In this document: one piece after another, positions 1 through 8,141 of the stretch
Position numbering within the stretch: the first letter of the stretch is position 1
Layout of the letters: the number at the start of each line of letters is the position of its first letter
Source of the DNA: CAVOGJ01 sp963700865
GTDB taxonomy: Bacteria > Planctomycetota > Planctomycetia > Pirellulales > Pirellulaceae
Length of the DNA: 64,000 bases
Direction of reading: 5' to 3'
NCBI GenBank assembly: GCA_963700865.1
Contig: CAVOZC010000018.1
Location: 806,001-870,000 of the forward strand
Position numbers and translations under genes: made by a program
Notes under the pieces: model-generated
What the model was told of the DNA's origin: nothing
Database searches by the model: none
What the model saw: only the letters and a program-made list of their open reading frames with translations

Positions 1-1
1 C

Positions 2-434
2 TGTACCGACATCGACGCGCTGGTGGCGGCCATCGCCGCGAACGGTAATGACCCGCTGTTCGATTTGAATGGAGACAATCTGGTGGACCTGACTGATCGA
101 GATCTGTGGCTGGCGTTCGCGGGTGCTGTGAATCTGGATTCCGGCAGCGCGTATCTGCTGGGTGATGCCAATCTGGACGGCGTGGTGGACGTATCCGACT
201 TTAATTTATGGAACAGTAACAAGTTCAACGCGGCGGCGGCGTGGTGCGCGCGGCGATTTCAATGCCGATGGCTTCGTCGATGTGTCGGACTTCAACACCT
301 GGAACTCGAACAAGTTCAATTCCGCCCTGCGTGGAACCGTCGTGCCTGAACCGGCCACGATGACCCTGGCCGGACTGCCGCTGTTGCTGCTGGCGAGTTT
401 CCTCCGCGTTCGGAAAGCGGGCACGCGGAGGTGG
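2..434 (+). CDS. PEP-CTERM protein with dockerin-like repeats, 5' truncated, frameshifted
   Basis: The gene runs in from the left edge, so its N-terminus is missing. The visible part holds calcium-loop (dockerin/EF-hand-like) repeats: DLNGDNLVDLTD, then GDANLDGVVDVSDFNLWNSN, then GDFNADGFVDVSDFNTWNSN. A PEP-CTERM sorting tail follows: VVPEPATMT, a hydrophobic stretch, and a basic end RVRKAGTRR. Reading goes from frame 2 to frame 3 at about 248-251, where TGG TGC is followed by one base too many before GGC GAT TTC; the paralogue at 49538-50704 reads WCQGDF there. PEP-CTERM proteins are exported and processed by an exosortase, and none is seen in this window. No stop codon separates the tail from the next gene's signal peptide, so the 3' limit given is a guess. 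Confidence 0.75.
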
Positions 435-1691
435 TTGGTTGCCGCCCTCGCGGTTTGTGCCTGTCTCCCTTACCTGACGCCCGAAGCAGCACACGCGTTT
501 ACCCTCGACCGCAACTACCGGATGGGAGACGATCCGCTGGAGACGGCGGTCGTCGGCGGACTGGTCGCCAGCTCGGGAAGCGGCACACGCGACTCGGAGG
601 GCCAGTCGGGAATGAATCAGCTGATCCATATGCTGGGTAAGTCGCGGCTGAATAGCGCCTTGCGCCCCAAGTACGTCAATGTCACGGATCGACCGGACGG
701 CGTCTCTGGTTTTGGCATTCAACTCAATCCGATGGGCGTCGAGCGGGCCTATCTGCACACAGGTTTTACTGAAGCCCTTAATTTTCCTGAGCGTTCTCCC
801 TCGTCTATTTTCGCACCGGGTGGCACGATCGATTACACGATTATCAGCGATCGAGGGTTTCAGTTATGGACCAAGCCCACGCTGGTGCGAGAATCGGATA
901 TCGTCATGGATACGAATCAGCACGGCGCCCTTATCGATGCGAATAACCACTTTGCCATGCGGTACGCTGAATTCGACTATGCCACCGATGTGGTACCTGT
1001 GGCCAACACCTGGTATCACTTGTCGGTCGTTCGCCCCTTTGGTCCGGACAATGGATCGATCTTCTACATCAACGGCGTCGCGGAAGCGGCGGCCTTTGGC
1101 CAGTATCGCATCGAACGGGTCGTCAATGAGGATACGCCGTCGTCTAACATTGCGGATCTGGACACCAGCCCGTTGGTCGTGGGAGCCAGCACGGGACTCG
1201 ATCATGGATTGAGCCGTTACTACAGTGGCGTGGTCGATGACCTGGAGATCTTCGTCATGGGTCTGAACGCGGCGAACGACTTTGGCGAATACAACTTCAT
1301 TACCGACAACGGTTACGCCAGGGAGTTTCGGCCCTTGACCGACGGCGACATCGACGGCGATGGCGATGTGTCGCTGCTGGATGCCCAGTTGTTTGCGGAT
1401 AACTGGTTGCGGGAAAAGCGGCTGGCATGGACCGATGCCAACGGACGGCTGGAATCGCTGGTGGTCGGGGACCTCGAATCGCGGAACTGGGGTGACTTCA
1501 ACTACGACGGCATCACGAATTTGGCGGACTGGGCGATCTTGAACAACGCGGATCCCATGGCCGGCGGGTTGGCGATGCAGCTGATCCAGAATGTGCCAGA
1601 ACCGACGGCTGGGCTGGCACTCTTGCTGGGCGGCAGTCTGCTCTTCTCGCGTCGCCGAAAAAACGTTCATTCCCGTTCATCACGTGCATGA
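435..1691 (+). CDS. LamG-like secreted PEP-CTERM protein with dockerin-like repeat
   Basis: The frame is continuous with the upstream PEP-CTERM tail, but a second signal-peptide-like stretch begins here (WLVAALAVCACLPYLT, cleavage around EAAHA|F), so I treat this as a separate gene with an unresolved start. TTG at 435 is the nearest possible start; ATG at 360 lies inside the previous tail. The middle (about 470-1290) looks like a concanavalin/LamG-type lectin fold: NTWYHLSVVRPFG, NGSIFYINGVAEA and YYSGVVDDLEIF are the typical strands. Then come dockerin-like loops DGDIDGDGDVSLLDA and GDFNYDGITNLADW, and a PEP-CTERM tail VPEPTAGLALLL ending SRRRK. It is probably surface-displayed or secreted and may bind a glycan. 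A DUF1559 gene follows after 10 bases, suggesting co-transcription. Confidence 0.75.
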   Translation: MVAALAVCACLPYLTPEAAHAFTLDRNYRMGDDPLETAVVGGLVASSGSGTRDSEGQSGMNQLIHMLGKSRLNSALRPKYVNVTDRPDGVSGFGIQLNPMGVERAYLHTGFTEALNFPERSPSSIFAPGGTIDYTIISDRGFQLWTKPTLVRESDIVMDTNQHGALIDANNHFAMRYAEFDYATDVVPVANTWYHLSVVRPFGPDNGSIFYINGVAEAAAFGQYRIERVVNEDTPSSNIADLDTSPLVVGASTGLDHGLSRYYSGVVDDLEIFVMGLNAANDFGEYNFITDNGYAREFRPLTDGDIDGDGDVSLLDAQLFADNWLREKRLAWTDANGRLESLVVGDLESRNWGDFNYDGITNLADWAILNNADPMAGGLAMQLIQNVPEPTAGLALLLGGSLLFSRRRKNVHSRSSRA

Positions 1692-1701
1692 GGTACGAAG
1701 A

Positions 1702-2808
1702 ATGCTATGTCTGAGGAAAAGTCGCGTGGAAATCCCACGCGTTGGTTTTACGCTTGTCGAATTGCTGGTCGTCATCGCCATCATCGGCATCCTGGTGGCT
1801 CTGCTCCTGCCGGCGGTGAATGCGGCCCGAGAGGCGGCGCGGCGAACGCAATGCACCAACAATCTCAAGCAATTGGGGTTGGCTCTGATGAACTACGAGT
1901 CGGCCCGTAAAGTGTTGCCGCCAGGCGCCTACCTGGGTGAAGGGAGTGCCTGGTCCGCCTACATCCTGCCCTATCTAGAAGAAGGTCAGTTGTTCGAGGA
2001 TCTTTCGATTGGCGAGACCGACCAGGGCAATTTTCAGTGGGCTCACAATGGAGATTACCAGGATGTTGCTTCCCTCGGCCCCAGCTACCAGAACATTCGG
2101 CTCGTCGAAACCGTCATCAACGTCTATCGTTGCCCGTCGGCCCGCTTGCCGGAACATCAATACGACAAGAGTTATGACAATTGGGTCGTGATGCAGCGCG
2201 TGCCAGCTTCTTATCTGGGAGTCGTCAGCGGCCTGCAGGTTCGCCAGCATCCGGTATGGCAGATGCGGGGACGAAAATCGCCTCCCGAGAATCCGGCCTA
2301 TCCGGGCGCGGACGGGGTACTCGTTGGCATCCACCACGATGAAGATCGCGCTTTCGGGGCCATCTCGTTGCGAAAGATTAAAGATGGGACGTCGAAGACC
2401 TGCGTGGTCGGTGAGACGTGGCACGATTCGGATACCGAAACGCTCTGGGGTCCCAACGGTGAACCCCAGCCGGGCAACCGGGCCGATCACTGGTTTGGCG
2501 GCAGCGACGATATCGACACGACGCCGTTCGTGGACCTGAGCGAGTTTCTCGGATCGACGGGAGTGCCGATGAATCTGCAGTTGAATCCGCAACAAAACCA
2601 GCAGCAGTGTACGGCCCCCGAGTCGGCGGCCTGCCAGGCACTGCAATTGGCGTTCGGCAGCCTGCACACGGGTGCGACCAATATGCTCTTCGTCGACGGG
2701 CACGTCGAAGCGATTCCCGATGCGGTCGACGCGGCGGCGTGGAGCGCCTACGGCACGCGTGCGAGCCAAACGATCGCTTCGGGAACGGGAGGAGGCGTGC
2801 GGGATTAG
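1702..2808 (+). CDS. DUF1559 pseudopilin-like secreted protein
   Basis: The protein has 368 residues. A type IV pilin/pseudopilin N-terminus is clear: short basic leader, then GFTLVELLVVIAIIGILVAL and PAVNAAREAARR, cut by prepilin peptidase between G and F. The rest is the DUF1559 domain (NNLKQLGLALMNYES, KIKDGTSKTCVVGE) ending in the family's H-X9-DG motif, HTGATNMLFVDGH. The start at 1702 is chosen because GAGG lies about 8 bases upstream and it puts the leader directly before GFTLVE; an open frame extends further upstream without a leader. DUF1559 proteins are greatly expanded in Planctomycetota and their role is unknown. It follows a LamG/PEP-CTERM gene by 10 bases. A paralogue lies at 51083-52021. 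Confidence 0.93.
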   Translation: MLCLRKSRVEIPRVGFTLVELLVVIAIIGILVALLLPAVNAAREAARRTQCTNNLKQLGLALMNYESARKVLPPGAYLGEGSAWSAYILPYLEEGQLFEDLSIGETDQGNFQWAHNGDYQDVASLGPSYQNIRLVETVINVYRCPSARLPEHQYDKSYDNWVVMQRVPASYLGVVSGLQVRQHPVWQMRGRKSPPENPAYPGADGVLVGIHHDEDRAFGAISLRKIKDGTSKTCVVGETWHDSDTETLWGPNGEPQPGNRADHWFGGSDDIDTTPFVDLSEFLGSTGVPMNLQLNPQQNQQQCTAPESAACQALQLAFGSLHTGATNMLFVDGHVEAIPDAVDAAAWSAYGTRASQTIASGTGGGVRD

Positions 2809-2912
2809 CGAAGCGAATCTCGCCTGCAGCCCGCATTTCCCACAATACCGACAAACACGTACGCCCGCAGCCGACGGTGAAACGAGATTTACGGCTCGGC
2901 GCGGGCGGCATC

Positions 2913-4908
2913 TCAGCCGTCGCCTCCGACAGAAACATGAACCAGCAGCGGCGGCATGGGGCAATTGAGTAAATCAGAGATGCCCCGCAGCAACTCCGAT
3001 TCTCGCCAGCCAACGTGCTGGTCGGCGCAGATGGCCGCCGCTGCGGCATCGACCAGTCGACCGCGATGCCTGGCCGCCACATGGCAGAGCGTGCTGAGCG
3101 CTTCCCGGAGCGGGGCGAGTCGACACTCGGAACGCGGCAGCAACGTCAGGCTGATTTCCGGCAGCAGTTTGCCGGCGGCACGAAACGACTGTTGGGCTTG
3201 TTCGTCATCGTTGCCGGCGTAGGCGACCGCTGAAAGGAGTACGGAAATCGGTTGGCCCAAGCGCTTCAGCGCATAGTAGCGGATCGGCGGGGCCTTGCTG
3301 GCGTCGAATTGAGGCTGCAGGTGCCGCATCAGCACACGGGAGAGGGTCCATTCGAACAGGTCGAGCCGTTGATCTGCCTTGATCAGTCCGTCGAAGCAGG
3401 CCGCGAAGTTGCGATACTGGGTGATCGACAGGGACCGTAGTGCCGGCAGCGTTAGATCGACCAGCGGCAGTCGGGCACGAACATCCAGTCCGTCGAGGAA
3501 CGGCAGGAGTTGCCGGGTCAACCGTACGACATCTGCTTCCGCCAGTTTTTCCAGCAGTTTGAATTGCGCTTGACGAACGTCGGGACACCGGTCGAGCAGC
3601 AATCCATAAACGACCGCTCGTGCCCCGTAGGCTTCGCGGGCCGCGGCGAGCAGCGCCGCCGGAACCGACGCCAGCAGTTGCCGCGCATAGTCCTGGTGGT
3701 CCACGGTCGGCTCGCCCACCTGCTCCACGGCATGGTCAAGTACCTGCACGGGGACTTCCTCATTGTCACTTCCGACTGATGGCATGTCAGGTGTCGCCTC
3801 GCTCCCGACGAAACCGGCGACCTCGGCGCTGCTGCCCGCAGCCGCCGCGGCGGGTTTGAGAAACGAGCCATCCCAGCCGGGATCGATGGCGGCGATCCGC
3901 TTTTTCAAAGGGGGATGCGTGGCCCACAGGCCGGTAATGCCTTCCCACACACCGACCGCAAAGTACATGTGGCTCGCCTCCGCCGCGTGTGCCGCGTTTA
4001 GACGTGAACCCTGGACGGCGCCGCCGATCTTGCGGAGCGCATTCGCAGATCCCGGAAGGGTTGCGCGTGAACTGCACGGCCGACGCGTCGGCCAGATACT
4101 CCCGTTGCCGGGAGACGGCCGCCTTGATCAGGTTACCAAAGAAAGTGCCGATGAAGCCCAAAACGATGAACACGATTGAGGCGGTCAGCAGGGCGAGAAC
4201 AACCTGGCCGCCGCCCGAGCTGTCACCGCGTCGTTGCGTGCGACCCGATCCAGAATAAGCCATCGTCCGCAGGATCCCCTGCCCCAACAGCCCCAGCAAC
4301 AAGATGCCGTTGAGCACGCCGATCAGGCGCATGTTCATCAGCATGTCGCCGTTCAGAATGTGACTGAACTCATGGGCAATCACGCCCTGCAATTCGCTCC
4401 GCGTGAGCTGCTCGGCACAGCCTCGGGTCACGCCGAGCACCGCGTCGCTCGGCGAGTAGCCCGCCGCGAAGGCGTTGATGCCTTTTTCCTGATCCATGAG
4501 GAACACGGGTGGCACGGGAGTCCCCGAGGCGATGGCCATTTCCTCAACCACGTTCAGCAGCCGCCGTTCCACGGGATCCGTGCCGTCCGGGGCCAATCGT
4601 CTTCCGCCGAGGCTTTCCGCGACACGCGTACCTCCTCCACGAGTCAGTTCCGCAATCTTGAACAGCGATCCTCCGATGATGAGCAGCAGGGTGATCAGGC
4701 CGGCGATTGCGGGGAGCGCAAATGTCGGCCGTTCAGTCGGAACCTCGTTCGCGAGCGCGATTCGCGGTAGATCGGCATACTGCATGGCCACGGCGGTCAG
4801 CATCACGACCGTGGCCACGATACCGATCACTGCCAGCAGGAACATGCCGACCAGCCAGGTCGTACTGCGTCGCGCATCGCTTTGCCGCTGAAAGAAGTTC
4901 GTTGCCAT
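2913..4908 (-). CDS. HtpX-like M48 family membrane metalloprotease with long C-terminal extension (frameshifted)
   Basis: The M48 zinc protease has two N-terminal membrane helices (about residues 17-42 and 65-83), the zinc motif HEFSH at 179-183, two further hydrophobic segments (about 195-215 and 238-262), and REYLADASAVQFTRNPSGI carrying the third zinc-ligand region. Translation stops making sense at about 4044. Skipping one base there restores NALRKIGGAVQGSRL, then the expected HMYFAVG and HPPLKKRIAAIDP. The restored protein is about 665 residues, roughly twice a usual HtpX (about 290-330). The extra 320 residues (from about 3890 down to 2913) are helical and resemble no domain I know. LemA lies just upstream on the same strand, the common LemA-HtpX pairing. 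Likely role: inner-membrane protein quality control. The frame break is probably a sequencing error. Confidence 0.85.
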
Positions 4909-4945
4909 TAGTTAGTCACCATGACTACGAGCGAGGAGACGACTG

Positions 4946-5569
4946 CTAACCGAAGGAAACCTTGGGGGCTTCGGCAATAGCCTCGCTGTCAAACTCCAGC
5001 AACCGGGCATCCTGCGAATGGCCGAATAGGCCAGTGAACAGGACGGGTGGAAATGATTGCTTGTAGATGTTGTAGGCGGTGACCGCATCATTAAAGGCTT
5101 GTCGCGAAAAGGCGACCTTGTTTTCCGTCGACGTCAATTCTTCCGTCAGTTGAGCCATATTCTGGTTGGCCTTCAAATCCGGGTAGGATTCGGCCAGTGC
5201 AAAGAGCCGCCCCATGGCGCCGCTCAGCCCCTGCTCGGCGGCAGCCAACCCCTCGATCGCGGCCGCATTCCCCGGGTCGGCGGCCGCGCGCTGTAGTCCA
5301 GCCACCGCCTGATTTCGAGCTGTGATGACGGCCTCGAGGGTTTGGCGTTCATGCGCCATATATCCCTTGACCGTCTCTACCAGGTTGGGAATCAAATCAT
5401 GGCGGCGTTTCAATTGAACTTCGATTTGAGAAAACGCGTTGGACACGCGGTTCTTCAAGGCGACCAGGCGATTGTAGATGGCGGCGCCCCAAGCCACGAG
5501 CACGAGGAACAGGGCCAGCAGACCACCGAACAAGCCGAGTAAGCCACCGAACATGCCGAGTAAGTACAT
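4946..5569 (-). CDS. lemA: LemA family protein
   Basis: The product is 207 residues, close to the usual LemA length of about 190. It starts MYLLGM with one N-terminal membrane helix (about residues 5-30), followed by the family core NRLVALKNRVSNAFSQIEVQ, KRRHDLIPNLVETVKGYM and AESYPDLKANQNMAQL, which forms a helical bundle outside the membrane. The start at 5569 is chosen because an upstream in-frame extension to 5833 is basic and not LemA-like. The next gene, 37 bases downstream on the same strand, is the HtpX-like protease; LemA and HtpX/M48 genes often sit together. Exact function is not established for the family. Confidence 0.92.
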   Translation of the reverse strand: MYLLGMFGGLLGLFGGLLALFLVLVAWGAAIYNRLVALKNRVSNAFSQIEVQLKRRHDLIPNLVETVKGYMAHERQTLEAVITARNQAVAGLQRAAADPGNAAAIEGLAAAEQGLSGAMGRLFALAESYPDLKANQNMAQLTEELTSTENKVAFSRQAFNDAVTAYNIYKQSFPPVLFTGLFGHSQDARLLEFDSEAIAEAPKVSFG

Positions 5570-5908
5570 GAGACGTCTCCAGATTTCGTGAGCGCCGCCG
5601 ATCAACTGCGAACGGCAGCCTTCAGAGACGGCAAGTCCGCCCGTTGTCATTCGCTCGTTTCCAGCCGTTATTGCCGTACGTGGCGCCGTTTTTCCAAGCA
5701 CCCGTCCGTTCGGTTCGACGAATGGACGCATTTTAGTCTTTTTCTTACGCCGGCATACACGGGTGAAATCGAGCGTCGTTGCCCGTAGCGTCGCCGTCCC
5801 GGCGGCGAAGGACTGGGCGCGGCGTGGGCCCACGGTTCGAATTCCGATCGCGAAGCAGGCATCGACGACTTCGAGCAGGCGCAGTCAGCTCGCCGCCGCC
5901 GGGGACGG
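5570..5908. other. Intergenic stretch between lemA and the gamma carbonic anhydrase gene
   Basis: About 340 bases without a convincing gene. Open frames here are basic, lack family motifs, and include a non-LemA extension of the lemA frame. I see no strong hairpin or promoter. The lemA promoter should lie in this stretch. Confidence 0.5.
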
Positions 5909-6478
5909 TTACGCGACCGTGTTGTCCCGCTCCGCCAGGTATTGATCCTTGAGCTTCACGTAGTTGGCGGGCGAGTAGCGGAAAAAACGGCGCTCTTGAT
6001 CGGTGACGGGACGCAGTTCCTGGCACGGATTGCCCACGTAAACAAGACCGCTTTTGAGCCTCTTGCCCGGCGGCACGTTGCAGCCCGCACCGATGATGAC
6101 TTCCTCTTCGATCACCGCGCCGTCGTTGATGATGGCTCCAATCCCCACGAGGATGCGATCAGCCAGCGTGCAACCATGCACGACGGCCCCGTGCCCGATA
6201 ATCACATCGTCCCCGATCGTCAGCGGCCAACCACCCGGGTTGTAGTCACTCGGGTGTGTAATGTGGAGGACGGCGTTGTCCTGGACGTTCGTCCGGTGGC
6301 CGACCCGAATGGTATGCATATCACCGCGAATCACGGCTCCAGGCCAGACAGAAACATCATCTCCCAGCCAGACCTGGCCAATGACCGTGGCTGCCGGATC
6401 GATGTAGACCCGGGCCCCAAGTTGGGGCAGGTGCCCCTGATAAGAACGAAGGTTGGACGGCGTCGTTCGGTCGGGCAT
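5909..6478 (-). CDS. Gamma-class carbonic anhydrase-like protein (left-handed beta-helix, YrdA type)
   Basis: The 189-residue protein has hexapeptide repeats typical of the left-handed beta-helix: DPAATVIGQVWLGDDVSVWP, VIRGDMHTIRVG, IGAIINDGAVIEEEVIIGAG. The three zinc-binding histidines of the gamma class match H72 (NAVLHIT), H96 and H101 (GHGAVVHG). The start at 6478 (MPDRTTPSN) is preferred over an upstream start at 6667 because the extra 63 residues are Arg-rich and not family-like. Known relatives bind Zn or Fe and either hydrate CO2 or have unknown activity. It stands alone, minus strand, divergent from the SGNH hydrolase gene. Confidence 0.92.
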   Translation of the reverse strand: MPDRTTPSNLRSYQGHLPQLGARVYIDPAATVIGQVWLGDDVSVWPGAVIRGDMHTIRVGHRTNVQDNAVLHITHPSDYNPGGWPLTIGDDVIIGHGAVVHGCTLADRILVGIGAIINDGAVIEEEVIIGAGCNVPPGKRLKSGLVYVGNPCQELRPVTDQERRFFRYSPANYVKLKDQYLAERDNTVA

Positions 6479-6680
6479 CAGGTGGATGTTTCGTGCGAGG
6501 ATCGGGGGGAGCTGCCCTCTATTGTAATCGCACCGACGTGTGGCGGTCGATGCGGGCAGTTGGCGATCGGCCGGCATCTTTCGTTCGTGGCGCTTCAATA
6601 CGTCATGGGGTGGAATTGTTCCACCATGACTTATACTGACTGGCGCGACGACGATTCGAAGCCCCACCGACGCTCAAGGG

Positions 6681-8096
6681 ATGGACCGGATGAACGCGAA
6701 CGATACAGCTGGAGGCCGACACCGACACCGACACCGACACGGGCCCGCCGCGTTTTTGGTTGCGACGCTGGCCTCAACCGCCTTGACTCTCGGACAGCCA
6801 TTTCGGAGTGACATCGATCGCTGGACGGCCCAGGATACGTTGCAACGGCCTGCGGCGGGTTCGATTGTCTTCACGGGCAGTTCCAGTATCCGCCGCTGGG
6901 AGCAGTTGGCGCTCGATTTTCGCGACTACAAGATCATTCAACGCGGTTTTGGGGGTTCCCAATTCGACGATTTGAACCGCTACGTGCAACAGATCGTACT
7001 CCCCTATGCCCCCGCGGCGATCGTCGTCTGGTCGGGTACGAATGACATCGCCGCGGGTGCCGACGGTGAAGAGGTCGCTACGGACTACGAAGAATTTATT
7101 GCGGCCGTCCAGGCGGCCCAGCCGGAAGTCGAGATTTTCTACATGGGCATCATGCCGACGCCGGGTCGCTTTGGGAACCGTGCTCGAGAGACGGTGGCCA
7201 ATACAGCGATCGCCCGGCGGACGGCCACGGATCCTCATCTGCATTATATTGACTTGCCAGCGTCATTTGCCAACTTGAATCCACCAGCCGCTCCCGCCTT
7301 TACGTCGCTGTTTGTTGACGACATCCATTTGAATCGGCAAGGTTATGCGTTTTGGACGAGTATCGTGCGACCGCGCGTCGCTGCCGTGATTCGTCCCAAT
7401 AAGATCTTTCATCCCAATCCCCGCACGCCGCAACCGGGCAGTCGGCTGCTGTTCGACTTTGGACCGAGCAATCCAGAGGACGGTGATCCGACCTTGGGGC
7501 CAGACGCCAACGGCAACCACTGGAATAACTGGCATGCCGCCCAGGGGGGCATGCCGGTGAACGCGGGCGAGCATCTGGGTGACCTGGTCGACGCTCAAGG
7601 TCGGGCGACCGGAGTGGATCTGGTGATTACGGGAGGATTTTCCACTCAGGGAAAGCGGCAGGGAGGCTTGCTCGCGCCCGTCGCGGATCGACTGGGAGAT
7701 CTGGCCGTGCCCACCGCGACGGAGGACTATTTTTTCAGCAGCGCGGATAACAAGCAGGGTGGCGGTAACGACGATCGACCGGGTGGCTTCATGCTGACGG
7801 GACTCGATCCGAACCTGTGCTACAGCTTTCGCTTTTTTGGTTCCCGATCCGACGCCAAGGAATCATGTGTGACCGAATTCCTCGTGACCGGTGTGGAAAG
7901 TCAGCGGGCCACGCTGACCACGACGGGGCCGGGCAGCGGCACTGACGGCGACTACGACGGGAACGACAGCCAGGTGGCCAACGTGAACGGCATACGGCCC
8001 GATCGTTTTGGCCAGATCTTTGTCGACCTGACCGTGGCGGCGGGAAACTGCGCGTATCTCAATGCCATGGCGGTGGCGGCTCCGACCGACGATTGA
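6681..8096 (+). CDS. Secreted SGNH/GDSL-family hydrolase with C-terminal domain
   Basis: The 471-residue protein starts with a signal-peptide-like region whose basic segment is a run of alternating Arg and His (residues 13-20), then a hydrophobic core to about residue 37. The SGNH hydrolase domain (about 40-235) has block I FTGSSSIRRW with nucleophile Ser around 67, block II GGSQFDDL, block III GTND at 119-122 and block V DDIHLN with the Asp-His pair around 213-216. These are the elements of GDSL-type esterases acting on acyl or acetyl esters. The C-terminal half (about 250-471) begins LLFDFGPSN and looks like a separate beta-rich domain with PGGFMLTGLDPNLCYSFRFF, as in planctomycete secreted proteins. 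It is convergent with gadB. Substrate unknown. Confidence 0.85.
   Translation: MDRMNANDTAGGRHRHRHRHGPAAFLVATLASTALTLGQPFRSDIDRWTAQDTLQRPAAGSIVFTGSSSIRRWEQLALDFRDYKIIQRGFGGSQFDDLNRYVQQIVLPYAPAAIVVWSGTNDIAAGADGEEVATDYEEFIAAVQAAQPEVEIFYMGIMPTPGRFGNRARETVANTAIARRTATDPHLHYIDLPASFANLNPPAAPAFTSLFVDDIHLNRQGYAFWTSIVRPRVAAVIRPNKIFHPNPRTPQPGSRLLFDFGPSNPEDGDPTLGPDANGNHWNNWHAAQGGMPVNAGEHLGDLVDAQGRATGVDLVITGGFSTQGKRQGGLLAPVADRLGDLAVPTATEDYFFSSADNKQGGGNDDRPGGFMLTGLDPNLCYSFRFFGSRSDAKESCVTEFLVTGVESQRATLTTTGPGSGTDGDYDGNDSQVANVNGIRPDRFGQIFVDLTVAAGNCAYLNAMAVAAPTDD
6716..6740 (+). repeat. Short hexanucleotide repeat in the signal-peptide region of the SGNH hydrolase gene
   Basis: About four copies of CCGACA lie in frame inside the 5' end of the hydrolase gene and encode the Arg-His run before the hydrophobic core. 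Copy-number changes would keep the frame and alter only the positive N-region. Confidence 0.7.
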
Positions 8097-8110
8097 TGTT
8101 GTGAGGATCT

Positions 8111-8129
8111 GACAGGCAGGATGCCTGTC
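8111..8129. terminator. Hairpin between convergent genes, possible bidirectional terminator or dispersed palindromic repeat
   Basis: A perfect 8-bp stem GACAGGCA / TGCCTGTC with a 3-base loop. It sits in the 45-base gap between the stop codons of the SGNH hydrolase gene (+) and gadB (-), where a shared terminator is expected. There is no U-run, so it may instead be a copy of a dispersed planctomycete palindrome. Confidence 0.5.
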
Positions 8130-8141
8130 CTACTGAGTACC

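Noticed and set aside
864..1670. Long antisense frames opposite real genes (here opposite the LamG-like gene)
   Set aside because: They arise from GC-rich codon use; composition is Arg-rich and no domain or start signal is present. The same holds for similar frames opposite other genes.
5570..5833. N-terminal extension of LemA
   Set aside because: The extra 88 residues are basic and unlike LemA, while the internal Met directly precedes the expected membrane helix.
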